Shown in pieces: positions 8,940 through 16,809 of a DNA stretch of 64,000 nt (positions are counted from its first letter, which is position 1; every line of letters starts with the position of its first letter). Location: NCBI RefSeq assembly GCF_008806345.1, contig NZ_VZZJ01000016.1:57472-121471 (forward strand), read 5' to 3'. Made by a program: the position numbers and the translations under genes. Under the pieces are notes generated by a model. It worked only from the letters and a program-made list of their open reading frames with translations. It did not search any database and had not been told where the DNA came from. This DNA is from Methylobacterium planeticum (GTDB lineage: Bacteria; Pseudomonadota; Alphaproteobacteria; Rhizobiales; Beijerinckiaceae).

Positions 8940-9014
8940 GAGGCGCCAAGGTGTTAAGACGCCAAGGTGTCGAGGCGCCAAGCTGTTGAGACGCCAAGCT
9001 GTTGAGGCGCCAAG
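8940..9014 (+). repeat. Tandem repeat, 16-base unit x 4.7, in the mtdB leader
   Basis: Five head-to-tail copies of GARRCGCCAAGSTGTY start at 8940, 8956, 8972, 8988 and 9004 (the last is truncated to 11 bases). Copies differ at three or four positions, in two alternating subtypes (GGTGT and GCTGT). The array ends 31 bases before the mtdB ATG, so it lies in the untranslated leader or overlaps the promoter. The unit is not a CRISPR repeat, because there are no spacers. Confidence 0.9.
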
Positions 9015-9045
9015 ACTCGCGACGACTGGGGAAGGAAGACCGACC

Positions 9046-9939
9046 ATGGCCCGCTCGATCCTGCACATGCTCACGCCCCTCAAGCACATGAGCCCCTTCG
9101 ACGTGAACATGGCCATCGATGCCGGGTTCGAGACCATCGTGACCTATACGGGGGTCGACCTCGCCGACGTGGTCTCGCTGACCCAGGATTCGATCTTCTC
9201 CCGTGCCCCCCAGGACGGCACCCGCACCGGCCTCTTCATCGGCGGCAAGAACGCCGAGGACGCCCTCGACATGGTGGACCGGGCCAAGAAGGCGTTCGTG
9301 CCGCCCTTCGCCAACCACGTCTTCGCCGACCCGGCCGGCTCCTTCACCACCGGCGCCGCCATGGTGGCGGAGGTGGCGCGCACCCTGCGTGCGAAGTTCG
9401 ACACCGACCTCAAGGGCAAGCGCATCGTCATCTTCGGGGGGGCGGGCGTCGTCGCCTACGTGGCGGCGGTGATCGGGGCGCTCGAGGGCGCCAGGCCGGT
9501 GCTGGTCGGCCACGACGGCGAGGAGCGGGTCTCGAAGATCGCCTTCACCATGAAGTGGCGCTTCGGCATCGAGGTCGGGGCGGTCGACGGCTCGACCCCG
9601 GAAGCCCGCCGCGCGGCCATCCGGGACGCCGAGGTGATCCTCTCGGCCGGGCCCGCCGGCATCCCGATCCTGTCGGCCGAGGATCTCGAATCCGCCCCGA
9701 ACCTGATGGTCGCCTCCGACGTGAACGCGGTGCCCCCGGCCGGCATCGCGGGGATCGACGTCAACGCCGTCGACGTCGCTCTGCCCACCGGCAAGGGCTT
9801 CGGCATCGGGGCCCTCGCGGTCGGCAACGTGAAGTACCAGACCCAGTGCCGGCTGTTCCGGCGGATGCTCGATTCCGACCAGCCCCTCTGCCTCGATTTC
9901 CGCGACGCCTTCGCGCTCGCGGTCGAGGTCGCGGGCTGA
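9046..9939 (+). CDS. mtdB: NAD(P)-dependent methylene-H4MPT dehydrogenase
   Basis: Cytoplasmic enzyme of 297 residues that oxidises methylene-H4MPT to methenyl-H4MPT. It starts MARSILHMLTPLKHMSPFDV, characteristic of MtdB. The nucleotide-binding loop is at about residues 124-140 (GKRIVIFGGAGVVAYVAAV). The substrate half carries TYTGVDLADVVSLTQDSIFSR. ATG 9046 follows GGGGAAGGAAG with good spacing. An upstream in-frame start would translate through the tandem repeat and is unlikely. It works between Fae and Mch in formaldehyde oxidation. The next gene begins 34 bases after its stop, consistent with cotranscription. Confidence 0.96.
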   Translation: MARSILHMLTPLKHMSPFDVNMAIDAGFETIVTYTGVDLADVVSLTQDSIFSRAPQDGTRTGLFIGGKNAEDALDMVDRAKKAFVPPFANHVFADPAGSFTTGAAMVAEVARTLRAKFDTDLKGKRIVIFGGAGVVAYVAAVIGALEGARPVLVGHDGEERVSKIAFTMKWRFGIEVGAVDGSTPEARRAAIRDAEVILSAGPAGIPILSAEDLESAPNLMVASDVNAVPPAGIAGIDVNAVDVALPTGKGFGIGALAVGNVKYQTQCRLFRRMLDSDQPLCLDFRDAFALAVEVAG

Positions 9940-9973
9940 TCCGGGGGCGCGTCCCGCCGCGGCGGGTCCGGCG

Positions 9974-11182
9974 GTGGCGGGCGACGCGATCCTGATCGCG
10001 GCCCAGTCCGGACGCGCCCTCGCGGAGGCGGCCCGGCGCGCCGGGCTGCGCCCCTACGTGGCGGACCTGTTCGGCGACGCCGATACGCTGGCGCTGGCCG
10101 AGGCGCACCGGCCCCTGCGGGGCCGCTTCGGCGCGACCCGGCTCGGGGCCGAGGATGTCCTCGCACAGCTCGACGCCCTGGCGCAGAATGCCGGCGGCCG
10201 GCCCCTCGGCGTCGTCCTCGGCAGCGGCTTCGAGGGGGCGCCCGACCTGATGGCCCGGATCGGCGCCCGCCATCGCCTCCTCGGCGCCGCCCCCGAGGCC
10301 GTGGCGCGGCTGAAGGACCCGTTCGGTCTCGCCCGGCTCTGCGCCCGCCTCGCGATCCCGCACCCGGCGGTCACCTCCGAGGCGGTGGCGGATCCGGGCC
10401 TGCATCTCCTCAAGCGCGCCGGCGGCTCGGGCGGCAGCCATGTCCGGGCGGCGACCCCGGGGCGGGCCCCGCCGGGCCACTATTTCCAGGCCCGCGTGCC
10501 CGGCGCGGCCTTCGCGCTCAACCTCCTGGCGGACGGCCGCGACATCGCGGTCCTGGCCCTGACCGAGCAGTGGAGCGCGCCCTCGCGCCTGCGCCCCTTC
10601 CGGTATGCCGGGGCGATCGCGCCGGGGCGGGGCGCCGCGCCCGCCCTGCCGCCCGCCCTCGTCGCGGCGATCGTGGCGGCCGTCGCGCGCCTCGCGGCCG
10701 AGACCGGGCTGCGCGGCCTCGCCAGCGCCGACCTGCTCTCGGACGGGACCCGGTGGTGGCTCACCGAGGTCAACCCGCGCCCCGGCGCCACCCTCGACGT
10801 CCTCGACCGGCGGGAGACGAGCCTGCTCGCCGCGCATGTCGCGGCGAGCGCGGGCCGCCTCGTCCCGACCGGGCCACCACCGGTGGATGCAGCCGGCGCC
10901 GAGATCTGTTACGGGGCCCGGGACTATCGCCCGATGCCGCGGCTCGCTTGGCCCGATCACGCGCGGGACCGGCCCCGCGCCGGCACGCGCGTGGCCCGGG
11001 ACGCGCCGCTCTGCACGCTGCTCGCGACGGGGGCGGATGCGGGCGCGGTGAGACGCAATCTGCGGGAGAGGGCAGCGCAGCTGCAGGCCCTCCTCGCCCA
11101 GGAGGACACCGATGAGCACGACCGTGAAGTATCCCAGCGTCAACGCGCTGACGGCGCCCCTGGTGGAGCGCCTGGTGGCTGA
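9974..11182 (+). CDS. ATP-grasp protein of the H4MPT gene cluster (OrfY-like)
   Basis: Protein of 402 residues at the position of orfY between mtdB and mch in methylotroph clusters. It has an ATP-grasp-like core: LLKRAGGSGGSHVR (about residues 147-160) resembles the lysine/glycine nucleotide loop, and TRWWLTEVNPRPGATLDVLD (about 258-277) the acidic metal-binding strand. A cofactor-building ligase is likely, but substrate and step are not established. GTG 9974 is the earliest plausible start after mtdB. The frame runs 71 bases into mch, and the last 24 residues are low-complexity. Either the proteins truly overlap, or the frame is shifted near its end. Confidence 0.8.
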   Translation: MAGDAILIAAQSGRALAEAARRAGLRPYVADLFGDADTLALAEAHRPLRGRFGATRLGAEDVLAQLDALAQNAGGRPLGVVLGSGFEGAPDLMARIGARHRLLGAAPEAVARLKDPFGLARLCARLAIPHPAVTSEAVADPGLHLLKRAGGSGGSHVRAATPGRAPPGHYFQARVPGAAFALNLLADGRDIAVLALTEQWSAPSRLRPFRYAGAIAPGRGAAPALPPALVAAIVAAVARLAAETGLRGLASADLLSDGTRWWLTEVNPRPGATLDVLDRRETSLLAAHVAASAGRLVPTGPPPVDAAGAEICYGARDYRPMPRLAWPDHARDRPRAGTRVARDAPLCTLLATGADAGAVRRNLRERAAQLQALLAQEDTDEHDREVSQRQRADGAPGGAPGG

Positions 11183-12086
11183 CGCGGAGGTCCTGCGCCT
11201 CGCCGTGACCCAGGAGCCCGGCGGCGCCCGCATGGTCGATGCCGGCGCCGGCGTCCGCGGCTCGATCGAGGCCGGCCGGCGCATGGCCGAGATCTGCCTG
11301 GGCGGCCTCGGCACCGTCACGATCAGCCCCTCCGGGCCGGTCTCGTCCTGGCCCTACTCGGTGGTGGTCCACGCCACCGACCCGGTGATCGCCTGCCTCG
11401 GCAGCCAGTACGCGGGCTGGAGCCTCGCCGACGAGACCGGGGATTCGGGCTTCTTCGCCCTCGGCTCCGGCCCCGGGCGCGCCGTCGCGGTGGTGGAGGA
11501 CCTCTACCGGGAGCTCGGCTACCGGGATTCCGCCACGAAGACCGTCCTCGTGCTCGAGGCCGCCGGCGGGCCGCCGGCCTCGGTGGTCGCCAAGGTGGCG
11601 GAGGCCGCGGGCCTGCGCCCCGAGGACGTGACCTTCCTCTTCGCGCCGACCCAGTCGCTCGCGGGCTCCACCCAGGTCGTCGCCCGGGTGCTCGAGGTGG
11701 CGCTCCACAAGGCGCACACGGTCGGCTTCGACCTGCACAGAATCGTGGACGGCATCGGCTCGGCGCCGCTCTCGCCCCAGCATCCCGACTTCATCCAGGC
11801 CATGGGCCGCACCAACGACGCCATCATCTACGGCGGTCGGGTGCAGCTCTTCGTGGAGGCCGACGAGGCCGACGCCCGGCAGCTCGCCGAGCAGCTTCCC
11901 TCGACCACCTCGAGCGACCACGGCGCGCCCTTCGCGGAGATCTTCGGCCGGGTGAACGGCGACTTCTACAAGATCGACGGCGCCCTGTTCAGCCCCGCCG
12001 AGGTCATCGTGACCTCGGTCACCACCGGCAAGAGCTTCCGCGGCGGCCGCCTGATGCCGGAGCTGGTGGAAGCCTCCTTCGCGTAA
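11112..12086 (+). CDS. mch: Methenyl-H4MPT cyclohydrolase
   Basis: Mch converts methenyl-H4MPT to 5-formyl-H4MPT in the cytosol, feeding the Fhc complex. It has 324 residues, the normal family length. Recognisable stretches include SVNALTAPLVERLVADAE, GAGVRGSIEAGRRMAEICLGGLG and VVVHATDPVIACLGSQYAGW, and a C-terminal TSDHGAPFAEIFGRVNGDFY. The ATG at 11112 follows AGGAGG by the usual distance, with the site embedded in the 3' end of the preceding ATP-grasp gene. It is separated from the next gene by 137 bases with a GC hairpin. Confidence 0.96.
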   Translation: MSTTVKYPSVNALTAPLVERLVADAEVLRLAVTQEPGGARMVDAGAGVRGSIEAGRRMAEICLGGLGTVTISPSGPVSSWPYSVVVHATDPVIACLGSQYAGWSLADETGDSGFFALGSGPGRAVAVVEDLYRELGYRDSATKTVLVLEAAGGPPASVVAKVAEAAGLRPEDVTFLFAPTQSLAGSTQVVARVLEVALHKAHTVGFDLHRIVDGIGSAPLSPQHPDFIQAMGRTNDAIIYGGRVQLFVEADEADARQLAEQLPSTTSSDHGAPFAEIFGRVNGDFYKIDGALFSPAEVIVTSVTTGKSFRGGRLMPELVEASFA

Positions 12087-12110
12087 GGGCCGCTCCCGCC
12101 CGACCGACCC

Positions 12111-12149
12111 GCGTCCCGGGGGGCTGCCGCCCGCTGTCCCCCGGGACGC
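12111..12149 (+). terminator. GC-rich hairpin between mch and the orf5-like gene
   Basis: A perfect 12-base inverted repeat (12111-12122 with 12138-12149, arm GCGTCCCGGGGG) encloses a 15-base loop, 25 bases after the mch stop. There is no U tract. It may attenuate or stabilise the operon transcript rather than end it, because the following genes lie on the same strand. Confidence 0.4.
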
Positions 12150-12189
12150 CGCGCGGGCGCGGCACGGATCTCACATCCCCGGGTCCCCC

Positions 12190-12225
12190 CGGGAACCCCA
12201 GGACGATCGGGAACCCCAGGACGAT
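12190..12225 (+). repeat. 18-base direct duplication at the orf5-like start
   Basis: Two adjacent identical copies of CGGGAACCCCAGGACGAT (12190-12207 and 12208-12225). The second ends in the first two bases of the ATG, so the putative ribosome-binding CCAGGA is duplicated. In the first copy the corresponding codon is ATC, so only the second yields a start. Confidence 0.85.
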
Positions 12226-13225
12226 GCGCATCGGGCTCGCGGCCGATAACGGCAATTGGCACAAGGGGCGGCTCCTCGCCGCCCTGCGGGCGCTCGGGGT
12301 CGAGCCGGTGCTGTTCTCCCTCGCCGACGTCGCCGTGGTGACGGGGGGCGGCGAGCCCCTGCGGATGCCGGGCTTCCCCGGCGACCGGCCCGGAAACCTG
12401 CCCGGAAACCTGCCCGGAAACCTGCCCGGAAACCTGCCCGACGGCGTGCTGCTCCGGACGATCGCGGGAGGCACCTTCGAGGCCACGACCCTGCGCCTCG
12501 GCGTGCTGCACGCCCTCGTCGCCTCCGGGGTCACGGTCTGGAACAGCCCGGCCGCCATCGAGCGCTCCGTCGACAAGGCGGCCACCAGCCTCCTTGTCGC
12601 CCGCGCCGGCCTGCCGACGCCCGACACCTTCGTGTTCTCCAGCCGCGCGGCGGCGGCCGACCTCGTCGCCCGCGAGGCGCGGCCCGGCCGGCCGATCGTC
12701 CTCAAGCCCCTGTTCGGCTCGCAGGGGGAGGGGCTGCGGCTGATCGAGCGGCCGGAGGACCTGCCGCCGGAGGCCGCGGTGAACCGGGTCTACTACCTGC
12801 AGCGCTACATCCCCCGCGCCGACGGCCTCTGGCGCGACTACCGGGTCTTCGTCTGCGAGGGCCGGGCCATCGCGGGCATGATCCGCGAGGGCGACGGCTG
12901 GATCACCAACGTCCATGCGGGCGGGCGCCCGCTGCCCTGGACCATGCCGCGGGCCGCGGCCGCGCTGGCCGAGGCCGCCGCCGCCGCGATCGGGGTCGAC
13001 TACACGGGCATCGACCTGCTGGAGGACGGGCAGGGGGGCTACCTCGTGCTCGAGGTCAACAGCATGCCGGCTTGGTCCGGCCTGCAGAGGGTCACGGAGG
13101 TCGATATCGCGGGCGCCGTCGCCCGGGGCTTCCTCAACGCGGTCCGGGCGGCGCGGCCCCCGCGGCTGGTGCCGGCGCCCCCCGCCCCGGCCTCGCCGGC
13201 GCCGCGCCTCGCCGCGCAGGGCTGA
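12224..13225 (+). CDS. ATP-grasp ligase, RimK/MptN-like (Orf5 of the H4MPT cluster)
   Basis: RimK-type ATP-grasp protein of 333 residues. The family adds amino acids, often glutamate, to acceptor carboxylates. In this cluster a role in glutamylation of H4MPT or methylofuran is a reasonable inference, not proven. Visible elements are WNSPAAIERSVDKAATSLLVARAGLPTPDT (about residues 106-135), IVLKPLFGSQGEGLRLI (ATP-binding lysine and glycine loop), WRDYRVFV and the metal-binding GGYLVLEVNSMPAWSGLQ near residue 280. Residues 56-71 are four PGNL repeats encoded by a 12-base tandem repeat, an insertion ahead of the conserved core. The C-terminus is proline/alanine-rich. The next gene starts 4 bases after its stop. 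Confidence 0.85.
   Translation: MRIGLAADNGNWHKGRLLAALRALGVEPVLFSLADVAVVTGGGEPLRMPGFPGDRPGNLPGNLPGNLPGNLPDGVLLRTIAGGTFEATTLRLGVLHALVASGVTVWNSPAAIERSVDKAATSLLVARAGLPTPDTFVFSSRAAAADLVAREARPGRPIVLKPLFGSQGEGLRLIERPEDLPPEAAVNRVYYLQRYIPRADGLWRDYRVFVCEGRAIAGMIREGDGWITNVHAGGRPLPWTMPRAAAALAEAAAAAIGVDYTGIDLLEDGQGGYLVLEVNSMPAWSGLQRVTEVDIAGAVARGFLNAVRAARPPRLVPAPPAPASPAPRLAAQG
12389..12436 (+). repeat. In-frame 12-base tandem repeat (x4) encoding PGNL repeats
   Basis: Four perfect copies of CCCGGAAACCTG inside the orf5-like gene, adding (PGNL)4 without breaking the frame. The perfect identity suggests recent expansion by slippage. The flanking bases CCCGAC and GACCGG preserve partial copies. Confidence 0.92.
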
Positions 13226-13229
13226 CGCC

Positions 13230-14084
13230 ATGACGGGCCTCGCGCCGAGCCTGATCGCCTCGCTCTACCGCGCCGCCTGCCTCGCCGAGCTCGACGCCCT
13301 CAAGCCCGGCAACGTCCACGCCTTCGCGGCCGGCCACCGCATGGAGGTCGCCGATTTCGTGACGAGCGCCGACGTCTCGGCCCCCCACCTCGCCCGCGCG
13401 GGCGCCGGGGTCGGGACCCGGGTCGCCGCCGCCATGGAGGCCACCCTGGCGGCGGTCGGCCAGAACACCAATCTGGGCATCCTGCTGCTCTGCGCCCCGC
13501 TCGCGGTCGCGGCCGAGCGCGGCACGCGCCTCGGCGCGGTCCTCGGCGGGCTCGACGCGGGGGACGCCGAGGGCGTCTTCGCGGCGATCCGGGCGGCCAA
13601 TCCCGGCGGCCTCGGCCGGGCCGCGCGCCACGACGTCGCCGCCGGCGGCCCGGCGCCCCCCCTCCTCGACGCCATGGCGGAGGCCGCCCCGCGCGACGCC
13701 ATCGCGCGCGCCTACGTCACCGGGTTCGCCGAACTCCGGGCGATCGGGCTCCCGGCCCTCGCCTCCGCCCGCGCCGCCGGCCTCGCCCCGCCCTGGACCA
13801 CGACCGCGATCCACCTCGCCTACCTGACCCGGGTTCCCGACAGCCACATCGCCCGCAAGCACGGCGCCGCGCGGGCGGAGGCGGCGCGGGCCGAGGCCGC
13901 GCGGGCGCTTCAGGGCCTCGACCTCGCGACCCGGCCCGTCGCGGCGCTCCTGGCGCAGGATTCGTTCATGAAGAGTTCCGGCCTCAACCCCGGCACCAGC
14001 GCGGATTTCACCGTCGCGACCCTGTTCCACGACGCCCTCGCGACCGCGGGCGCCCCCCTCGCGGGGGCACGCGCCAAACCCTGA
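13230..14084 (+). CDS. CitG-like triphosphoribosyl-dephospho-CoA synthase family protein (Orf7)
   Basis: Protein of 284 residues homologous to the CitG/MdcB family. It is found at this place (orf7) in methylotroph H4MPT clusters, where a ribosyl-phosphate-related step in cofactor assembly is suspected but not shown. Family signatures seen: YRAACLAELDALKPGNVHAF near the N-terminus, then VGQNTNLGILLLCAPLA, and a late DSFMKSSGLNPGTSADFTVATLF. ATG 13230 lies 4 bases after the preceding stop. A GC-rich AEAARAEAAR stretch occurs near residue 215. This gene ends the mptG-to-orf7 run; fae follows after 215 bases. Confidence 0.87.
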   Translation: MTGLAPSLIASLYRAACLAELDALKPGNVHAFAAGHRMEVADFVTSADVSAPHLARAGAGVGTRVAAAMEATLAAVGQNTNLGILLLCAPLAVAAERGTRLGAVLGGLDAGDAEGVFAAIRAANPGGLGRAARHDVAAGGPAPPLLDAMAEAAPRDAIARAYVTGFAELRAIGLPALASARAAGLAPPWTTTAIHLAYLTRVPDSHIARKHGAARAEAARAEAARALQGLDLATRPVAALLAQDSFMKSSGLNPGTSADFTVATLFHDALATAGAPLAGARAKP

Positions 14085-14103
14085 AGGGTTCCCGATTGGA
14101 CAG

Positions 14104-14139
14104 AAGCCCTGACCCGATAATTTACCGTTTTCAGGGCTT
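14104..14139 (+). promoter_or_regulatory. Inverted repeat in the orf7-fae gap
   Basis: A perfect 9-base inverted repeat, AAGCCCTGA (14104-14112) and TCAGGGCTT (14131-14139), flanks an 18-base AT-rich centre (CCCGATAATTTACCGTTT). The AT-rich loop in otherwise GC-rich DNA suggests an operator or promoter element for fae as much as an RNA hairpin ending the upstream transcript. No U tract follows. Confidence 0.5.
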
Positions 14140-14299
14140 TGAGCAGGGTTGTTCCGGGGCAGGGCCCGCTGTAGGGTCCGCGCCGCTATCCGGGCTAACC
14201 GGTTCGGCGCCTTGCCGAACGTCCGCAAACAAGGATGGCCCTTGGCCGCGCCTGCTCCGGGGGCGGCCGTACGTTTCGTTTTGCAGGGAGAGACCCCGA

Positions 14300-14812
14300 A
14301 TGGCAAAGATCAACAAGGTGCAGGTCGGCGAGGCTCTCGTCGGTGACGGCAACGAGGTCGCCCACATCGATCTCATCATCGGACCGCGCGGTTCGCCGGC
14401 CGAGTCCGCCTTCTGCAACGGCCTCGTGAACAACAAGCACGGCTTCACCAGCCTGCTCGCGGTGATCGCGCCGAACCTGCCGTGCAAGCCCAACACCCTG
14501 ATGTTCAACAAGGTCACCATCAACGACGCCCGTCAGGCCGTCCAGATGTTCGGCCCGGCTCAGCACGGTGTCGCCAAGGCGGTGCAGGATGCGGTCGCCG
14601 AAGGCATCATCCCGGCCGACGAGGCCGACGACCTGTACATCCTGGTCGGCGTGTTCATCCATTGGGAAGCCGCGGACGACGCCAAGATCCAGAAGTACAA
14701 CTACGAGGCCACCAAGCTGTCGATCCAGCGCGCCGTGAACGGCGAGCCGAAGGCCTCCACGGTGACCGAGCAGCGCAACTCGGCCCAGCACCCCTTCGCC
14801 GCCAACGCGTAG
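14300..14812 (+). CDS. fae: Formaldehyde-activating enzyme
   Basis: Fae condenses formaldehyde with H4MPT to methylene-H4MPT and is among the most abundant proteins in methylotrophs. The 170 residues match the family length and start MAKINKVQVGEALVGDGNEVAHIDL. His22 in AHIDL is conserved in the family, and TLMFNKVTINDARQAVQMFGPAQ is another hallmark. ATG 14300 follows AGGGAGAG at good distance. It is probably its own transcription unit, with a long leader region upstream and a strong intrinsic terminator 95 bases downstream. Codons are strongly biased toward C/G-ending, as expected for high expression. Confidence 0.97.
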   Translation: MAKINKVQVGEALVGDGNEVAHIDLIIGPRGSPAESAFCNGLVNNKHGFTSLLAVIAPNLPCKPNTLMFNKVTINDARQAVQMFGPAQHGVAKAVQDAVAEGIIPADEADDLYILVGVFIHWEAADDAKIQKYNYEATKLSIQRAVNGEPKASTVTEQRNSAQHPFAANA

Positions 14813-14906
14813 ATCGGGGGCAGTCCTGGGCAGAGCGAGCCTCCGCCCGCACCGCGGGGCCTGCTCCAGCGACTGGCTTCAATCTTCCTAGGCCGATAGG
14901 TCCGAC

Positions 14907-14938
14907 GGTGGGACGGCAGATGCCGTCCCACCTTTTTT
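14907..14938 (+). terminator. Rho-independent terminator of fae
   Basis: A perfect 12-base stem (GGTGGGACGGCA, 14907-14918, with TGCCGTCCCACC, 14921-14932) is followed immediately by six T residues (14933-14938). It lies between fae and the convergent HisA-like gene, and is the clearest intrinsic terminator in the window. Confidence 0.93.
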
Positions 14939-14960
14939 CATGCTCCGCCGCGCGCATCGC

Positions 14961-15659
14961 TCACTCCGACAGATCCTCCGCCCGAAGCCGGCCGTCATGG
15001 ATCGCCGAGGCGACGAGGACGCCGGCCGCCCCCGCGGCGCGCAGCGCCCTCAGGTCCTCCGGACCGCGCACGCCGCCCGCGGCATAGATGCGCCTCTGCC
15101 TCCCGAGAGCCCGCGCCGCCGCGATCCCCGGCAGATCCGGCCCTCCCGCCGCGCCGACCCGGGCGAGCGCCATCACGATCACGTCCCGCGGCCAGAGGCC
15201 GGGCTCGTCGTGCAGGGCGGCCGGCCCCAGCCGCTCCGTCCCCCGGCTGTCGAGGGAGAGCACCGCCCGGTCGCCGAGACGCCGCACCAGATCCGGCGCG
15301 GTCTGGCTCTCGCTGCCGATCACCGGGAGACCGAGGCCACCGGCGAGGAATGCCTCGACGCCGGCCTCGTCGGCAAATCCCGCATCGACCCAGAGCCGCG
15401 TCCCGGGGCAGGCCGCGGCGATCCGCTCCAGTGCGGTGCGGTCCGGCGGCGTCCCGTCCATGATGGCGTCGAGGTCGGCGACGTAGAGCGTGCGCGCCGG
15501 GACCGTATCGAGGAGCCCCCGCGCCACCGCCCCGGGTTCCGATCCCTTTGCCAAGGGCGTGTCGATCGGGGCATAGGAGTGCCGCTCGCCCATGCGTGCC
15601 CGGACCACCTGCCCGCGGCGCAGGTCGAGCACCGGGATGACCTCGAACGCCGTTCCCAT
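14961..15659 (-). CDS. HisA/HisF-related TIM-barrel protein of the C1 cofactor cluster
   Basis: Protein of 232 residues of the HisA/HisF-like family that accompanies H4MPT/methanofuran genes in methanogens and methylotrophs. The N-terminus FEVIPVLDLRRGQVVRARMGERHSY resembles HisA, with the catalytic-type Asp in VLDLRRG. Phosphate-binding loops are visible as IYAAGGVRGPEDL and AGVLVASAIHDGRL. It is not likely to be the histidine enzyme itself: no other his gene is near and the middle of the barrel differs. Its role in the C1 pathway is unproven. ATG 15659 is preceded by GGGAGGAAACCAG, a strong site. It diverges from the mfnF-like gene 32 bases away. Confidence 0.82.
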   Translation of the reverse strand: MGTAFEVIPVLDLRRGQVVRARMGERHSYAPIDTPLAKGSEPGAVARGLLDTVPARTLYVADLDAIMDGTPPDRTALERIAAACPGTRLWVDAGFADEAGVEAFLAGGLGLPVIGSESQTAPDLVRRLGDRAVLSLDSRGTERLGPAALHDEPGLWPRDVIVMALARVGAAGGPDLPGIAAARALGRQRRIYAAGGVRGPEDLRALRAAGAAGVLVASAIHDGRLRAEDLSE

Positions 15660-15691
15660 CTGGTTTCCTCCCTCGCTGCCGAGATCGTCGC

Positions 15692-16747
15692 TTGACCCGA
15701 GCCCCCTCGCAATCCGCGCCATCCGACACCGTCATCGGCTGGGACCTCGGCGGCGTCCACGTCAAGGCCGCCCTGATCGCGGAGGGTCGCGTCCGCGCCG
15801 TGGTGCAGGCGCCCTGCGCCCTCTGGCGCGGCCCCGCGGCCCTCGACAAGACCCTGGCGGAGCTGCCGGACTGGGCCCGCGGTCACGCCCGGCACGCGGT
15901 CACCATGACGGGCGAGCTGACCGATTGCTTCCGGGACCGCACCGACGGCGTCGAGACGATCTCGGGCTGGGCGCGGGCGAATCTCCCCGGCTCGGTCTCG
16001 ATCTACGCGGGCCGCGCCGGTTTCGTCGCGCCCGAGGCGGCGGTCGCGAGGGCGCTCGACATCGCGTCGGCCAATTGGCACGCCACCGCCGCCCTGGCAG
16101 GACGCTGCGTGACCGATGCGCTCCTCGTCGATATCGGGTCGACCACCGCGGACCTGATCCCGATCGTCGCCGGGCTTCCGGCCGCGACGGGCTACAGCGA
16201 CGCCGAGCGCCTGGAGACGGGGGAACTCGTCTACTCGGGCGTCGTGCGCACGCCGCTCCTCGCCCTCGCGGATCACGCGCCCTTTCGCGGCCGGCGCACC
16301 CGCCTGATGGCCGAGACCTTCGCGACGACGGCCGACATCTACCGGCTGACCGGCGACCTGCCCGAGGGGGCCGACCAGCAGCACAGCGCCGATCTCAAGG
16401 GCAAGTCGATCCCGGAGTCCGAGACCCGCCTCGCCCGCATGATCGGACGCGACCGCAGCGAGGCCGGCGGACCGGCGTGGCGGGCGCTCGCCGAACATTT
16501 CGCCGAGGCGCAGATGCGCCCGCTGCAGGACGCCGCCGCGACGCTCCTGTCGCGGCCGGATCTCGACGCGGAGGCGCCGTTGGTGATGTGCGGCGCCGGG
16601 TGCTTCCTGGCGGAACGCCTCGCAAGCCGGCTCGGACGCCGTTGCCGCGCCTTCACGGACCTGATCGCCGAGCACATCGCGGGTGAGCCGGACTGGGCCT
16701 CGACCTGCGGTCCCGCCGTCGCGGTCGGGCTCCTGTCCGCCCTCTGA
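15692..16747 (+). CDS. mfnF: H4MPT-linked C1 pathway protein, hydantoinase/oxoprolinase-like (MfnF-like)
   Basis: ASKHA-fold protein of 351 residues. The archaeal homologue MfnF joins the aminomethylfuran phosphate unit to the tyramine-glutamate part in methanofuran synthesis; by homology this is the methylofuran equivalent. Nucleotide-binding segments are VIGWDLGGVHVKAALI (about residues 14-29) and ALLVDIGSTTADLIPIVAG (about 147-165), the paired phosphate loops of the actin-like fold, with MCGAGCFLAERLA toward the C-terminus. The only suitable start is TTG 15692. The 32-base gap to the divergent HisA-like gene means their promoters overlap or reach into coding DNA. A 66-codon gene follows after 62 bases. 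Confidence 0.86.
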   Translation: MTRAPSQSAPSDTVIGWDLGGVHVKAALIAEGRVRAVVQAPCALWRGPAALDKTLAELPDWARGHARHAVTMTGELTDCFRDRTDGVETISGWARANLPGSVSIYAGRAGFVAPEAAVARALDIASANWHATAALAGRCVTDALLVDIGSTTADLIPIVAGLPAATGYSDAERLETGELVYSGVVRTPLLALADHAPFRGRRTRLMAETFATTADIYRLTGDLPEGADQQHSADLKGKSIPESETRLARMIGRDRSEAGGPAWRALAEHFAEAQMRPLQDAAATLLSRPDLDAEAPLVMCGAGCFLAERLASRLGRRCRAFTDLIAEHIAGEPDWASTCGPAVAVGLLSAL

Positions 16748-16809
16748 AACCCCGCGCGGACCTTTCCGTCCATCGCGCGTTCCCCTGATCGCAACCGAGG
16801 AGGAGCCCC

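Noticed and set aside
8940..9014. CRISPR array
   Set aside because: The repeats are contiguous without spacers and no cas gene is near.
14961..15659. Histidine biosynthesis gene hisA
   Set aside because: No other his gene is nearby. The sequence and context match the HisA/HisF-related family tied to H4MPT genes.
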